40,511 nt of DNA from CBDFKS01 sp965248905 (GCA_965248905.1 CBDFKS010000002.1:1-40511), one strand, 5' to 3'. Positions 7,626 to 15,866 are shown, counted from the first letter of the stretch. Notes: generated from the letters alone by a model not told the origin. Program-made: numbers and translations.

Positions 7626-8699
7626 ATGACAGGAGTCGTCGGTCATAAAGGTAGTCGTGGTGTTGAGCTGGTCGTCGGAGTCGACACCCACCAGGATGAG
7701 CATGTGGCGGTGGCCATTGACCGTCAGGGGGTCCGCCTGGGGGAGCTTCACACAGTGGCGACCACCCATGGGTATGAGGAGCTCGAACGGTGGTCCCGGA
7801 GCCTGGGAGAGATTCATGCCTTCGGGATTGAAGGCACCGGTTCCTACGGTGCCGGAGTCGCCCGATTCCTGACCAGTAGGGGCCATACCGTAGTGGAGGT
7901 CAACCGGCCCGACCGGTCAACCCGCTATCGGAAGGGGAAGAGCGATCCCACTGATGCGGAGATGGCAGCGCGTGCCGTGCTTGCCGGAGTAGCCGATGCC
8001 ACTCCCAAGTCAGGTGAGGGTGAAGTCGAAATGATCCGTATGTTCAAGAGCACCAAGGACTCGGCCGTCAAGGCTCGCACCCAGGCAATCAACCAGATGA
8101 AGGCCCTGGTTGTCACGGCCCCGGCCCGGCTTCGTGAGCACCTCACTGGCCTCACCGCTGCTGCCCTTGTCACCCGGTCCAAGAGCTTCCGGCCTGGTCG
8201 TATGGAGGGTCCCACCGCGGCGGCCAAGTATACTCTTCGCTCCCTTGCCCGTCGCTACCGTCAACTCGGTAATGAGATAAAGGACCTGGAGGCCGAGATC
8301 CAACGACTCACACGGACGGCAGCCCCAGCCCTGGTGGATGGCTTCGGCATAGGACCAGACACGGCGGCGACCCTCCTCATTGCTGCCGGGAGTAACCCTG
8401 ACCGCCTCCACTCCGAGGCTGCCTTCGCCTCCCTGTGCGGTGTCAATCCCATCCCTGCTTCCTCCGGCAAGACCAACAGGCATCGGCTCAACCGAGGCGT
8501 CCACCGCCAGGCCAACGCGGCACTCCATCGCATTGTTGTCGTCAGACTTCGTCATGATGAGCGGACCCAGGCATACATGCGTCGTCGCACCACCGAGGGA
8601 ATGAGCAAGGCTGAGGTGATCCGCTGCCTCAAACGCTATGTCGCTCGCGAGGTCTTCTCCGTCCTACGGAACTCAGCCCTATCCCACAGCACTCCTTGA
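7626..8699 (+). CDS. IS110-family transposase (DEDD recombinase)
   Basis: This encodes 357 residues. The N-terminal RuvC-like domain has VGVDTHQDEH (first Asp), EGTGSYG (Glu) and KSDPTDAEMAAR (Asp pair), which gives the DEDD catalytic set. The C-terminal Transposase_20 domain has DGFGIGPDTAATLL, then SLCGVNPIPASSGK with the conserved serine region and NRHRLNRGV. Length is normal for the family and the frame is intact. A GGGAGGT Shine-Dalgarno precedes the ATG. The protein catalyses RNA-guided recombination of the element. It has the long 5' non-coding region and short 3' tail expected for an intact element. Confidence 0.95.
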   Translation: MTGVVGHKGSRGVELVVGVDTHQDEHVAVAIDRQGVRLGELHTVATTHGYEELERWSRSLGEIHAFGIEGTGSYGAGVARFLTSRGHTVVEVNRPDRSTRYRKGKSDPTDAEMAARAVLAGVADATPKSGEGEVEMIRMFKSTKDSAVKARTQAINQMKALVVTAPARLREHLTGLTAAALVTRSKSFRPGRMEGPTAAAKYTLRSLARRYRQLGNEIKDLEAEIQRLTRTAAPALVDGFGIGPDTAATLLIAAGSNPDRLHSEAAFASLCGVNPIPASSGKTNRHRLNRGVHRQANAALHRIVVVRLRHDERTQAYMRRRTTEGMSKAEVIRCLKRYVAREVFSVLRNSALSHSTP

Positions 8700-9220
8700 C
8701 ATCTATAGGAGCATCAGGCTCTACTGCGAACTTTTCGCTGGGAAGTCCTTATATGAGGAGCCGCTCGGAAACACCGGCTTAGGCCACAGGAGCCTCCGGC
8801 CCGTCAGGGTTGGAGGCTCCTCCATCCCCGTTGTAGGCAGCTGCGCCGCGTCCCGCCAGGGGCGCGGGGACAGCCCCCCTTTATTATCGCTGCTGTGCCC
8901 CCGCGAAGCCCAAGACCGTTGGGGCCGTCTTCCTTCTCTCCGCTGACGACCTTGCGCGCTGGGGCCAGCTTAAGTGCGTCGGCCTACGGGGCGTTCCGGT
9001 AGCCGCAGCCGAGAGGACGCTCTTGCCATGACCAGACATGCCACTAGCAGGCTGCTGAAGAATGAATTTTGGCAGATGACGGCAGTTGATTGAGTGGGCA
9101 GTAACGGCGTTTAGATGAGACCGTAGTCAGAATTGATTCCCCTGCGGACGATTCCGAGAGGGGTCTACGGAGCTCAGAGGCCCCGTCACAGCATCTTGGG
9201 CGCACTCCGCCCTAGGCAGA
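8700..9220. other. IS110 right end and non-coding or relic sequence
   Basis: TATAGGAGC at 8704-8712 may mark the IS110 right end. A perfect 10-bp stem hairpin lies at 8788-8821 (AGGAGCCTCC/GGAGGCTCCT). A plus-strand frame ending at TGA near 9028-9030 reads TVGAVFLLSADDLARWGQLK, probably a relic gene tail without a start. Nothing else is recognised. Confidence 0.35.
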
Positions 9221-9335
9221 TCACACCGACTGAACGGCTCGTGTCATCTGACACGACAACAGGTTCGCCATTCGCACCAGGTTGCAGGCCGTAGCAACAA
9301 AGTGTCCGACCAGCCCGGTACACTGTGAGGGACGG
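9221..9335 (-). pseudogene. Transposase C-terminal remnant
   Basis: The minus-strand frame ending at 9221-9223 reads GLVGHFVATACNLVRMANLL. The AxNLVRM motif with preceding F is the C-terminal helix of IS5/IS1182-like DDE transposases. Only about 35 residues survive. A palindrome GGACGG-CGTA-CCGTCC lies immediately upstream. Confidence 0.45.
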
Positions 9336-9358
9336 CGTACCGTCCACTATGCCACCCA

Positions 9359-9529
9359 TTAGGACTTACTAACCAACTTGTACAGGAAATAGGCCACCAA
9401 GCCGGTGAGTACCCCGGCAACGGCTCCAATGGCAAGTGAGACGAGAAATGAATAGTCGTTCTGCAGGTAATTCATCACGAGGGTGGTTACGACGGCGGTA
9501 GGTACGGCGATGACCAGACTAGTTTTCAT
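9359..9529 (-). CDS. Small two-helix membrane protein (56 aa)
   Basis: The start ATG is preceded by GAGGTGAG. The protein has two hydrophobic segments, LVIAVPTAVVTTLVMNYL and FLVSLAIGAVAGVLTGLVAYFL, with a short polar link (QNDYS) and a basic tail (YKLVSKS). Size, two helices and a charged tail resemble small holin-like or stress membrane proteins, but no family is recognised. It lies 69 bases downstream of another tiny membrane-protein gene on the same strand, which may form an operon with it. Confidence 0.55.
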   Translation of the reverse strand: MKTSLVIAVPTAVVTTLVMNYLQNDYSFLVSLAIGAVAGVLTGLVAYFLYKLVSKS

Positions 9530-9598
9530 GTCCACGGGTTTCTCACCTCATTTGGTAGGAGTCCAGCATGGTAACACACCATAACTTGCGGGACCGGA

Positions 9599-9781
9599 CT
9601 AAGCTGGCAACCTTTCTGCGGGCCAGACCATAGATATCGGTCCTTCCGGCTTGATGAGATTCGCTGCCTCGCCGAGTGCGTGACCTACACCACAGCACTC
9701 CCTCCTGACAACGCGGATTCCTGCGATCAGGAATAACGCGGAAGGCGGGACCATTGCGAGAAGCCACAGCAAAACTGTCAT
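9599..9781 (-). CDS. Small membrane-anchored protein (60 aa)
   Basis: An ATG start gives one N-terminal helix (VLLWLLAMVPPSALFLIAG) followed by RVVRRE, two adjacent cysteines and a short soluble tail. GGGTGA is the best upstream Shine-Dalgarno candidate. Same strand and close to the gene at 9359. No family recognised; it could be a chance frame, but the clean helix plus positive-inside pattern favours a gene. Confidence 0.4.
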   Translation of the reverse strand: MTVLLWLLAMVPPSALFLIAGIRVVRRECCGVGHALGEAANLIKPEGPISMVWPAERLPA

Positions 9782-10232
9782 CGATTACGAATCACCCAAC
9801 GCAGCTCTTTCGTCGCCTTGCCTCCATCTGAGAACGTTCCATACCGCAAGCCCTACAAGGACCAGCGCGTGTCGAAGCTGCGGCCTAGCTGTCTGAAGAG
9901 CTATGCCGCAGGCATGGGGGGACGGTCAGAGGGCATGGGCACTCCAACCGTCGTATCTAAAGGTCGAAACGCAGGACGCACTCCGGCCTTTGTGGAAGCA
10001 TCCCTCTTGGGCGACCGTTGGGAGAGCCTGGCTCGATCCCTCTGGTACATCCCGGGCTCAGGGAAAGGACCCCCAGGTTTCTATGGCAAAGAAACACTGG
10101 AAAAGCCTGATAACAATCTCAGTATTACGCCCCATCGCCCCGTTGGCAATACCTTTTGGGCCTCACCGCCCAAAGTGTTCACTCTAGTCCGACAAAAGTT
10201 CCACGAAACCCTAACCACCACCCTGAAAGCGT
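9782..10232. other. Gap with no gene recognised
   Basis: Open frames occur on both strands but none shows a start signal or a protein-like pattern I trust. Confidence 0.35.
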
Positions 10233-11072
10233 CTACTTCCGCCACAGGCCCACGGTGAGGACCCGGCGCACCCACCTGAGCAACTCCCGCTTGACCCGCG
10301 CCCTCTGGGTGTCGTAGAGCGCCGTCCAGCGCCAGGATAGCTGCCTTCTCCTCCAGTGCCCCGTGAGCGGCATGGGCTCTGGGGGCAAGGTCAGCCCGTG
10401 CTTCTCCAGCATGGCCAGCTCCATCTCCAGGATACGCTCGTGCGTCACCAGCCACGACAGACTCTTGCCGTCGTTGGGATGGCCATCCCTGAGCCTGCGC
10501 CACTCCTCGACCAACGGCCACGCCGCGCCATAGACCTCCTCGTCGTCTGGCGCAGGTTCACGGGTCACCAGCTCGGGATACCGCCGCCGGGTCACACCCG
10601 TCGTCACGGGCTGTTTCTCTGAGTTGGGCGCAGTCGTGGTGGGCGCGTGCGCTGTAGCCGCTTCGCGCTGACGTGCGTCCACCTGCGTCAGCCGCTGCCT
10701 CACCTCTTCTATCGCTACGGCGTGTTCCTCCCGCAACGCCTTCACCTCAACCTCTCCAGCGGCGTGGGCGCTCCGCACCTCCTTCTCCAGCGCATCTGAC
10801 CGAGCCTCCAGCGCCTGGATACGCTCCTGTTGCTTGGCCACAGCAGAGCCTCCCCCGGACAGCAGCAGCCGCTCCAACGCATGGCTCATACGCCTCGACA
10901 GGATGCCGGTGTCAACGGTCTTGGCCAGGGTCTTGTAGTTGACGCCCAGCATCTCCGCCGCTTCCATGCGGCCCTCGTCACGTATCAGCTCCCGCAGCAG
11001 CGCCATCAACCGCAGATGCCGCAGACTCTCCAGGCTTCTGCTCTTTTCCCCGGTTAAATACTTCTCGTTCAT
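10233..11072 (-). CDS. Predicted DNA-binding protein with HTH and coiled coil
   Basis: This encodes 279 residues with GGAGGAAACAG before the ATG. Residues 25-60 read RELIRDEGRMEAAEMLGVNY then KTLAKTVDTG, a helix-turn-helix pattern (MEAAEMLGVNYKTLAK). Residues 78-135 are a coiled coil rich in E, A, R and V (QERIQALEARSDALEKEV). The C-terminal third has a W-rich helical domain (WPLVEEWRRLRDG, LSWRWTALYD). This suggests a dimeric regulator or partition-type DNA-binding protein. Its divergent upstream region carries three copies of a near-palindrome that would suit an operator. The family is not recognised by name. Confidence 0.7.
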   Translation of the reverse strand: MNEKYLTGEKSRSLESLRHLRLMALLRELIRDEGRMEAAEMLGVNYKTLAKTVDTGILSRRMSHALERLLLSGGGSAVAKQQERIQALEARSDALEKEVRSAHAAGEVEVKALREEHAVAIEEVRQRLTQVDARQREAATAHAPTTTAPNSEKQPVTTGVTRRRYPELVTREPAPDDEEVYGAAWPLVEEWRRLRDGHPNDGKSLSWLVTHERILEMELAMLEKHGLTLPPEPMPLTGHWRRRQLSWRWTALYDTQRARVKRELLRWVRRVLTVGLWRK

Positions 11073-11088
11073 CTGTTTCCTCCCCCAC

Positions 11089-11289
11089 TTCCAAAAAGGG
11101 AATTTTCACACAGGCGAAAGGGAAGTGGCCTCAGAATTCGGGACTTCCCTTTTTGGAACTTTCATAGCTAGCTCCCCACACAACCCTCTGGAACCAGCCC
11201 TTTCGACAAAGTGTTCACTGTTTTCGTCCTGTAGGGGGTGATTTCTCCCTTATTCAGCTTGCTCAGGACCCCGACTTCCCTTTTTGGAA
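11089..11289. promoter_or_regulatory. Three copies of a TTCCCTTTTTGGAA element
   Basis: TTCCCTTTTTGGAA occurs at 11145-11158 and 11276-11289 (both within an identical 18-base GACTTCCCTTTTTGGAAC) and inverted at 11089-11102. The half sites TTCC/GGAA are symmetric. One copy lies 17 bases upstream of the HTH gene's start. This looks like an operator or iteron set, most simply for the HTH protein encoded next door. Confidence 0.6.
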
Positions 11290-11349
11290 CAAACTCAAAT
11301 CTCTGTACACGGCTATGACATCACAGACGGCCCCCTCTTGGGAGGGTCT

Positions 11350-11385
11350 TATAGGGGGGTTCATCGGTGAACACCCCTATAGGGG
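11350..11385. promoter_or_regulatory. Strong inverted repeat in the same regulatory region
   Basis: TATAGGGG (from 11350) pairs with CCCCTATA (to 11381), and GTTCA pairs with TGAAC around a TCGG loop. A second palindrome, CCCCTATAGGGG, overlaps at 11374-11385. It may be an operator or an RNA hairpin in a leader. Confidence 0.45.
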
Positions 11386-11535
11386 ATTACGCCCAACTTT
11401 CCGGTCCCCCACACTGAAGGAGAACGGGCGTTCGCTCACAAAGATGAACGAGGAACCGAACGACACCAACAGACGCAGCGCAGGCTCGGTGCAACCGGCC
11501 CACATGGTCAGCGTCGGCGTCACTGATAGACCGAT

Positions 11536-11745
11536 ATGGAAGATACCAAGAACCAGCACAAACCCAAAGGCACCAGGAAAGACCCCGGTGAGCTGCGGGT
11601 CGTGAGCATCGACTTCAACCCCGGACCCGACGCCCAGGACCGGCTGCGCCGCCTCTTCACCCTGCTCGTCAAGTACGCCGTGAGGGACAGGCAGCTCCCG
11701 CCTCGTGCGGACTCATCTCCGGACGGCGGCGGGGAGGAGGGCTGA
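11536..11745 (+). CDS. Hypothetical small protein preceding the PAPS-reductase-like gene
   Basis: This encodes 69 residues. A charged N-terminus is followed by LRVVSIDFNPGPDAQDRLRR then LFTLLVKYAVRD, an amphipathic helix. Short proteins with an FxPGPDxxDRLRRLxxLL motif occur next to phage or integrative-element genes; I cannot name the family with certainty. The stop codon overlaps the next start (TGATG), so the two genes are translationally coupled. There is no clear Shine-Dalgarno. A 53-codon frame from ATG 11443 overlaps its beginning and could be an upstream coupled gene. Confidence 0.55.
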   Translation: MEDTKNQHKPKGTRKDPGELRVVSIDFNPGPDAQDRLRRLFTLLVKYAVRDRQLPPRADSSPDGGGEEG

Positions 11746-13319
11746 TGCGTTTCACACACTCTCTGACGGTCATCAGCCTGGGCGGAGGCGTCCAGTCCTC
11801 CGTCATGGCCCTCATGGCAAGCCAGGGAGCATTCGACGCCATCCCCAACTGCGCCATCTTCGCCGACACCCACTGGGAGCCTCCCAGTCTCTACACTCTC
11901 CTCGATTGGCTCGCCGAGCGTCTCGGCTTCCCCGTGTACGTCGTGGACAACGGGCGGAGTCTCCGCGAGGACGTCAAGACCCTCACCAACCACTCCGGCA
12001 ACCACAGCTTCGTAGACCTTCCCGTTTATCTGAAGGGACGTGACGGAGGGAGCGACGGGATGGGTCGTCGCCAATGTACCGAGCACTACAAGATCAGGCG
12101 TGCGCCAAGAAGCGCGTGGGTTGAACGTTCCAAATGTGGAGCCCGGCTAGGAGTAGGCCGGTGGCTAGGGGAGCAGGCATGGGGGCCAGAGGCAGAACCG
12201 TGTCTGAAGCCTCCCCGACAATGTGGCGACGGTGACCCTGCTAAACCGTGCGCTGCTAGCCAGAGTGTCGTTATGGTCACGAAAGGAACTGCCGACTGAA
12301 GCGTCGCATGTAGAACCACCTGCTCACGGTAGGGCGAGGGTGGAGTCATTGGAACCCCCTGTCTGCCTTATACAGGGACAGTCCTGTTAGGACAGAGATG
12401 CCGACTCCAATTTACGGCATCTCCCGATGGCGAGCGCGGCAGCGAGCCAAGCCAGGCGTAGAGGCAGGACCTAAGACGGCACGCAGACGCAACCTGGGCG
12501 AACTTGGGAACCACGTCCGGCTCTCCGGCGACGGAGCGGGCCAGCCTTCGGCCAATGCCGGATGTGGGGCAGAGCCCTCGTAGTAGTCCGAGGTCGGGAA
12601 AGCCGGCCGCATGGCGAAGGGGGGCAGTCAGATGGGTGTGGAACGAAGCGAACTACGCCGGAGGAGGGATGTATGAACCCGACGACGATGGCGGAAAAGC
12701 CGATGTTCCCGACACATAGGTCTAGCCCATCTGAGGGAGAGCCGGATGCCTTGAAAGGGGCACGTCCGGTTCGGTGGGGGGGATGGCGCAAACCAGCCGG
12801 AGTATTCCGGCCATTGGCGGCGCCGTCCCTACCCAATCGATTCAGCGGAAGATACGCGAGCTGCTGGGACTCACAAAAGGACAACGTGTTCCCTCCGGCA
12901 CCGCCGTCGAGCTGTGGCTGGGCATCTCTACCGACGAGGCCATCCGCATGAAGCCGTCCCGCGATAGATGGATACAGAACCGTTACCCCCTCATCGAAGC
13001 TGGGATGTCCAGGAAGCAATGCATTGCGTGGTGGCAGGCCCGCTACGACAGGCCACTGGAGCGCTCCGCCTGCGTCGGCTGTCCCTACCAGTCCCGTCAG
13101 CGGTGGGTAGAGACCAAGCGCAGGTGGCCGGAGCTGTTCGCCGAGGCGGTGGAGATAGATTCCAACATGCGGGGCAGGCTGGCCTTCGCCAAAGAACCCT
13201 ACCTGCATCCACGACGGGTGCCTCTCGCGCAGGCGGTCAGCCCCGATGAGGCGGAGTTGGGAACGGACGGGCAATCGGACGGGTTCGGCAACGAGTGCGA
13301 GGGGCACTGTGGCGTCTGA
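11745..13319 (+). CDS. Phage-type PAPS reductase/ATP-PPi hydrolase-like protein, interrupted by a group II intron (join 11745-12099, 12838-13319)
   Basis: Exon 1 encodes a PP-loop variant, ISLGGGVQSSVMALMA, and runs to RRQCTEHYKIR. Exon 2 continues IQRKIRELLGLTKGQR, LWLGISTDEAIRMKPSR, RYPLIEAGMSRKQCIAWW and SACVGCPYQS. Joining after 12099 gives KIRPIQRKIREL with codon CCG across the junction, a 278-residue protein. It resembles phosphoadenosine-phosphosulfate-reductase-family proteins of phages and integrative elements; such proteins use the PP-loop to adenylate a substrate, but their substrate is unclear. Cysteines in RQC and CVGC may bind a metal or take part in chemistry. Without splicing the frame would add an unrelated tail and stop near 12297. 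Confidence 0.8.
12100..12837 (+). mobile_element. ORF-less group II intron
   Basis: The 738-base intron starts GTGCGCC and ends CCCAAT, fitting the group II GUGYG...AY boundaries. Domain V is at 12739-12772, exactly 34 bases, starting GAGCCGG with the catalytic AGC and ending CCGGTTC. Domain VI (about 12774-12837) folds as a long stem, with A12831 as the likely bulged branch point, 7 bases counted from the 3' end. There is no room for a reverse transcriptase, so mobility or maturase help must come from elsewhere. Excision restores the host gene exactly. No EBS/IBS assignment was attempted beyond inspection. Confidence 0.85.
12739..12772 (+). ncRNA. Group II intron domain V
   Basis: This is a 34-base hairpin with GAGCCGGATGCC pairing with GGGGCACGTCCGGTTC around TTGAAA. 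It carries the AGC catalytic triad at its 5' side. This is the most conserved piece of group II introns. Confidence 0.88.
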
Positions 13320-13526
13320 AGGCTTCGGGACGGACAGATGGCAGAGAGCGGGGCCACACCCACTGGCAGAGATGTCTCCTCCCGCCTCCCCCGTAGTACG
13401 TCTGGTATGGCCCCCCGTATGGATAAGCGATCAAATCCCGTGGCCACCCCTGTTGCCTCTCCCGCCAGGAGGCGGTACTATGTAGTCACAACAGCCTATC
13501 TCTATAACCACTACAGGAGGAATCAC

Positions 13527-13805
13527 ATGACCACGTACAGCATAAGAGAGTTCAAAGCCAGGGTCAGCGAGATACTCAGAGACCTGGACGACGGCGCGGA
13601 GGTAATCATCACCCGCCGTGGAAAGCCTTGCGGCAGGCTCACTCCTGTAGAGGGACCCACCGAGGGAAAACCTTCCCTCATCACGTTGAAGGGCTCCCTG
13701 TCCCACCTGCCCGATGCGACCTATGAGGATTTCCTGAATGTCAAGACGCTCTGGGAGCCCAGGTCCCCGGCATCTGGAGAGCCGGAGCGCAGCCATGCTG
13801 GATAG
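13527..13805 (+). CDS. Antitoxin of Phd/YefM family
   Basis: This encodes 92 residues; ACAGGAGG sits at an ideal distance from the ATG. The N-terminus TTYSIREFKARVSEILRDL then DGAEVIITRRGKPCGRL is the Phd/YefM DNA-binding fold, with the typical G-K-P-x-G-R-L strand. The C-terminal part binds and neutralises the toxin. It overlaps the downstream PIN toxin gene by 11 bases. Family members autoregulate, often with the toxin; the roughly 200 bases upstream to the PAPS-like gene would hold the promoter. Confidence 0.88.
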   Translation: MTTYSIREFKARVSEILRDLDDGAEVIITRRGKPCGRLTPVEGPTEGKPSLITLKGSLSHLPDATYEDFLNVKTLWEPRSPASGEPERSHAG

Positions 13806-14199
13806 TCCGGCCCGGTTCGTGGTGGACACCCACGCCCTGTGGTGGTATCTCCGCTCGCCCGAGCGCCTCACCACCGCCGCCTCCGCCGTCTTCCGTCTTG
13901 CCGAGACGGGCAACGCGACCATCATCGTCCCCGCCATAGCGGTGGCCGAGTTCTACTTCCTATCGGCCAAGCTGGGCCAGCCCATCCCTCCCTCCGATCT
14001 GCTGGCGGCGTTGGACGCAGTGGGCGGGATAGAGCTGTCCGACCTGGGCAGGGCGCAGCTTGAGAGGCTGGACCGCTTCCCGGAGATACCGGAGATGCAC
14101 GACCGGCTCATCGCCGCCGAGGCAGCGGCCCTTGACGCGCCGGTGGTGACGCGGGACGAGACCCTTACAGCTTCTGTGCAGATAGAGACCGTTTGGTAG
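13795..14199 (+). CDS. PIN-domain ribonuclease toxin (VapC-like)
   Basis: This encodes 134 residues. The start is taken at ATG 13795 because GGAG lies just upstream and the product then begins MLDSPARFVVDTHALWW, placing the first catalytic Asp early as usual. Other acidic motifs are IAVAEFYFL (Glu) and HDRLIAAEAAALDAPVVTRDE (two Asp). PIN toxins cut RNA, often tRNA, when released from the antitoxin. The gene overlaps its antitoxin, as is standard for such modules. Confidence 0.88.
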   Translation: MLDSPARFVVDTHALWWYLRSPERLTTAASAVFRLAETGNATIIVPAIAVAEFYFLSAKLGQPIPPSDLLAALDAVGGIELSDLGRAQLERLDRFPEIPEMHDRLIAAEAAALDAPVVTRDETLTASVQIETVW

Positions 14200-14292
14200 G
14201 AAAGGGCGCAGAAGTTCTGCTCCAAGAGGCTTTGCACCAAAAGTGCCGCCTCGAATCAAAAGTGGGGCAGGATTACTGTAGAAGGTGGCATC

Positions 14293-14519
14293 ATGGGCTA
14301 TTACGTCTACGAGAATTGGACCCACGAGCGGGCAAGAGTCCACATAGACTCATGTCCATATTGCAAACACGGCCGCGGTACCCAGCCGCAGGATGGCGGT
14401 CGAATGGTGGCTGGCTGCCAGGCCCAGGTAGACCATTCGCAACGAGAGAGAAAGCCTTTCAACGGGCACAAGCTAAAGGTTGGGAAGACTCCAAAGGTTG
14501 TAAGTATTGCAAGCCGTGA
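14293..14519 (+). pseudogene. Cys-rich small protein, frameshifted
   Basis: AAGGTGG precedes the ATG. The first frame reads MGYYVYENWTHERARVH then CPYCKHGRG; the second half is in another frame and reads GGWLPGPGRPFATREKAFQR then KGCKYCKP. Together they form one compact protein of about 75 residues with two CxxC pairs, probably zinc-binding. The switch lies near 14395-14402 and needs a one-base change. Either the gene is dead or the base count is wrong. I know the two halves as one conserved pattern in small bacterial proteins of unknown role, but not by name. Confidence 0.6.
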
Positions 14520-14579
14520 AAGGTGTGCCTTATCCCTTAAACAAGGAAATTCCACATATTTAATTTCGTGAGTATACCC

Positions 14580-15479
14580 TCATTGCACGGGATTGTATTT
14601 TCCGAACTGCCCGTACCTCTTGCTGTTCATCCTGCCAGCTAGGGTTGCATACATGGGTTGTTCATCGTTCCTGTGGTTTCTCCGAAATACATAGCTATCT
14701 AAATACCCCTGGAGATACTTGGGACTAACCGCATGGTTCACCCCATCTATTCCACGCTTTACGGTGCTCCAGAGACCCTCTACATTGTTGACGTGAGCAT
14801 TGCCAGCGACATACTGCTTGGCTGAGTGCTGTACCCGCTCATGAGCATAACCCAGGGTAGTCAACCGATTGTAGCTAGGAAGCTCATCGGTGTATATGAC
14901 TGTCCCTTTTACGGTTGGAATATGCTCTAGGATTATCGGTAGCAGAGTCCTTGCCTTAACGTCTGGAGTGACAAAGACCCTCGCATTACCCTTGCGCTCT
15001 ACCATACCCATAACGATTGTCTTCCCCGCAGCACCCCTACCACGCTTCCCAGGGCGTCTCCCACCAACGTATGTCTCGTCAATCTCGACCTCACCGAGCA
15101 TGGGGCCGTTGTTCTCATTCATTAGGTCTCGAATTTGCCTGAACATCCGTAGTGCTGTCTTATAGGTAACTCCTAGCTCTCTCTGTAGCTGCAAGGACGA
15201 GATACCCGTCCTGGTGGAAGCCATCAAGTACATGGCATAGAACCAAGACTTCAGAGGTGTGCTGGACTTGGCAAATATCGTCCCCGCCAGAGGGTACACC
15301 TGTGTCCGACATATCTGGCAACTGTACGCCTTTCGGTCAGTAAGGCGGTGGTGTTTCGTGACCACCTCGCACTTGCGACAGCATATACCGTCTGGATACA
15401 GGGTGTTCACTATCCCATCCAGGCAGCTAGCTTCGTCTGGGAACATCTGGTTGAATTGAGCTATGGTAAACTTCTTCAT
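14580..15479 (-). CDS. IS1595-family (ISXO2-like) transposase
   Basis: This encodes 299 residues. The N-terminal zinc ribbon is CCRKCEVVTKHH...YSCQICRTQVYPLAGTIF, followed by a linker helix region LKSWFYAMYLMASTRTGISS. The catalytic domain has EIDETYVGGR (first Asp), YTDELPSYN (second Asp) and NNVEGLWSTVKRG (Glu). Length and order match ISXO2-type DDE transposases, and the frame is intact. A small hairpin (TGGCAC...GTGCCA) lies just upstream of the start. The 53-aa gene on the same strand ends 67 bases before it. Confidence 0.93.
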   Translation of the reverse strand: MKKFTIAQFNQMFPDEASCLDGIVNTLYPDGICCRKCEVVTKHHRLTDRKAYSCQICRTQVYPLAGTIFAKSSTPLKSWFYAMYLMASTRTGISSLQLQRELGVTYKTALRMFRQIRDLMNENNGPMLGEVEIDETYVGGRRPGKRGRGAAGKTIVMGMVERKGNARVFVTPDVKARTLLPIILEHIPTVKGTVIYTDELPSYNRLTTLGYAHERVQHSAKQYVAGNAHVNNVEGLWSTVKRGIDGVNHAVSPKYLQGYLDSYVFRRNHRNDEQPMYATLAGRMNSKRYGQFGKYNPVQ

Positions 15480-15546
15480 GTGGCACCTTTCTCAGTGCCA
15501 CAAGTGTATCATACATTTTACGTGCTGTCAAGGGTCATGGTTCTAC

Positions 15547-15708
15547 CTAGACAATTCCATCTTGGCCCCGTTCATCTATCTCTATATGCCTTTTTTGTGC
15601 CCGTCGAAATCGTTCCAGCGCTTCTTCCTGAGTTCGACCATGCACTGCCCAGCCGTTCCCAAGTGCTGCCCACCCATTCTTAATCTGTTCGAGCCTTGGC
15701 TGTTCCAT
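15547..15708 (-). CDS. Small HicB-like or DUF-type protein (53 aa)
   Basis: The ATG is preceded by an AGGGGGG stretch. The protein reads NGWAALGNGWAVHGRTQEEA then LERFRRAQKRH. The pattern WAxxGxGWAVHGxTxEEAxxxFxxA is like the one-layer beta-beta-alpha fold of HicB-type and related small proteins that recur beside mobile genes. It is on the same strand as the transposase. No toxin partner is visible. Naming it an antitoxin would be speculation. Confidence 0.6.
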   Translation of the reverse strand: MEQPRLEQIKNGWAALGNGWAVHGRTQEEALERFRRAQKRHIEIDERGQDGIV

Positions 15709-15809
15709 ATTAGACCCCCCCTAGTCTCAGGATAGCCAGAGGGTAGCACGCTCGGAGATAGCGCCACAAATGCTTTGCTAAATTGGCTGATGTTTTGGGC
15801 ACTGGAGCA

Positions 15810-15839
15810 TTGACAGCCTATGCCTGCACTTGGTATAAT
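15810..15839 (+). promoter_or_regulatory. Sigma-70 type promoter
   Basis: TTGACA at 15810-15815 and TATAAT at 15834-15839, both perfect, with 18 bases between. It drives the DUF5343-like gene starting at 15867. Confidence 0.85.
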
Positions 15840-15866
15840 ATGCAGAGAGCACTAAGGAGGTGTCCG

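Noticed and set aside
9818..10258. Plus-strand frame of 146 codons
   Set aside because: No start signal, proline and basic-rich without structure, and its end lies antisense to the HTH gene.
13527..14199. Novel defence operon around the Phd/PIN pair
   Set aside because: The two genes are fully explained as a standard toxin-antitoxin module; neighbours do not form one operon with them.
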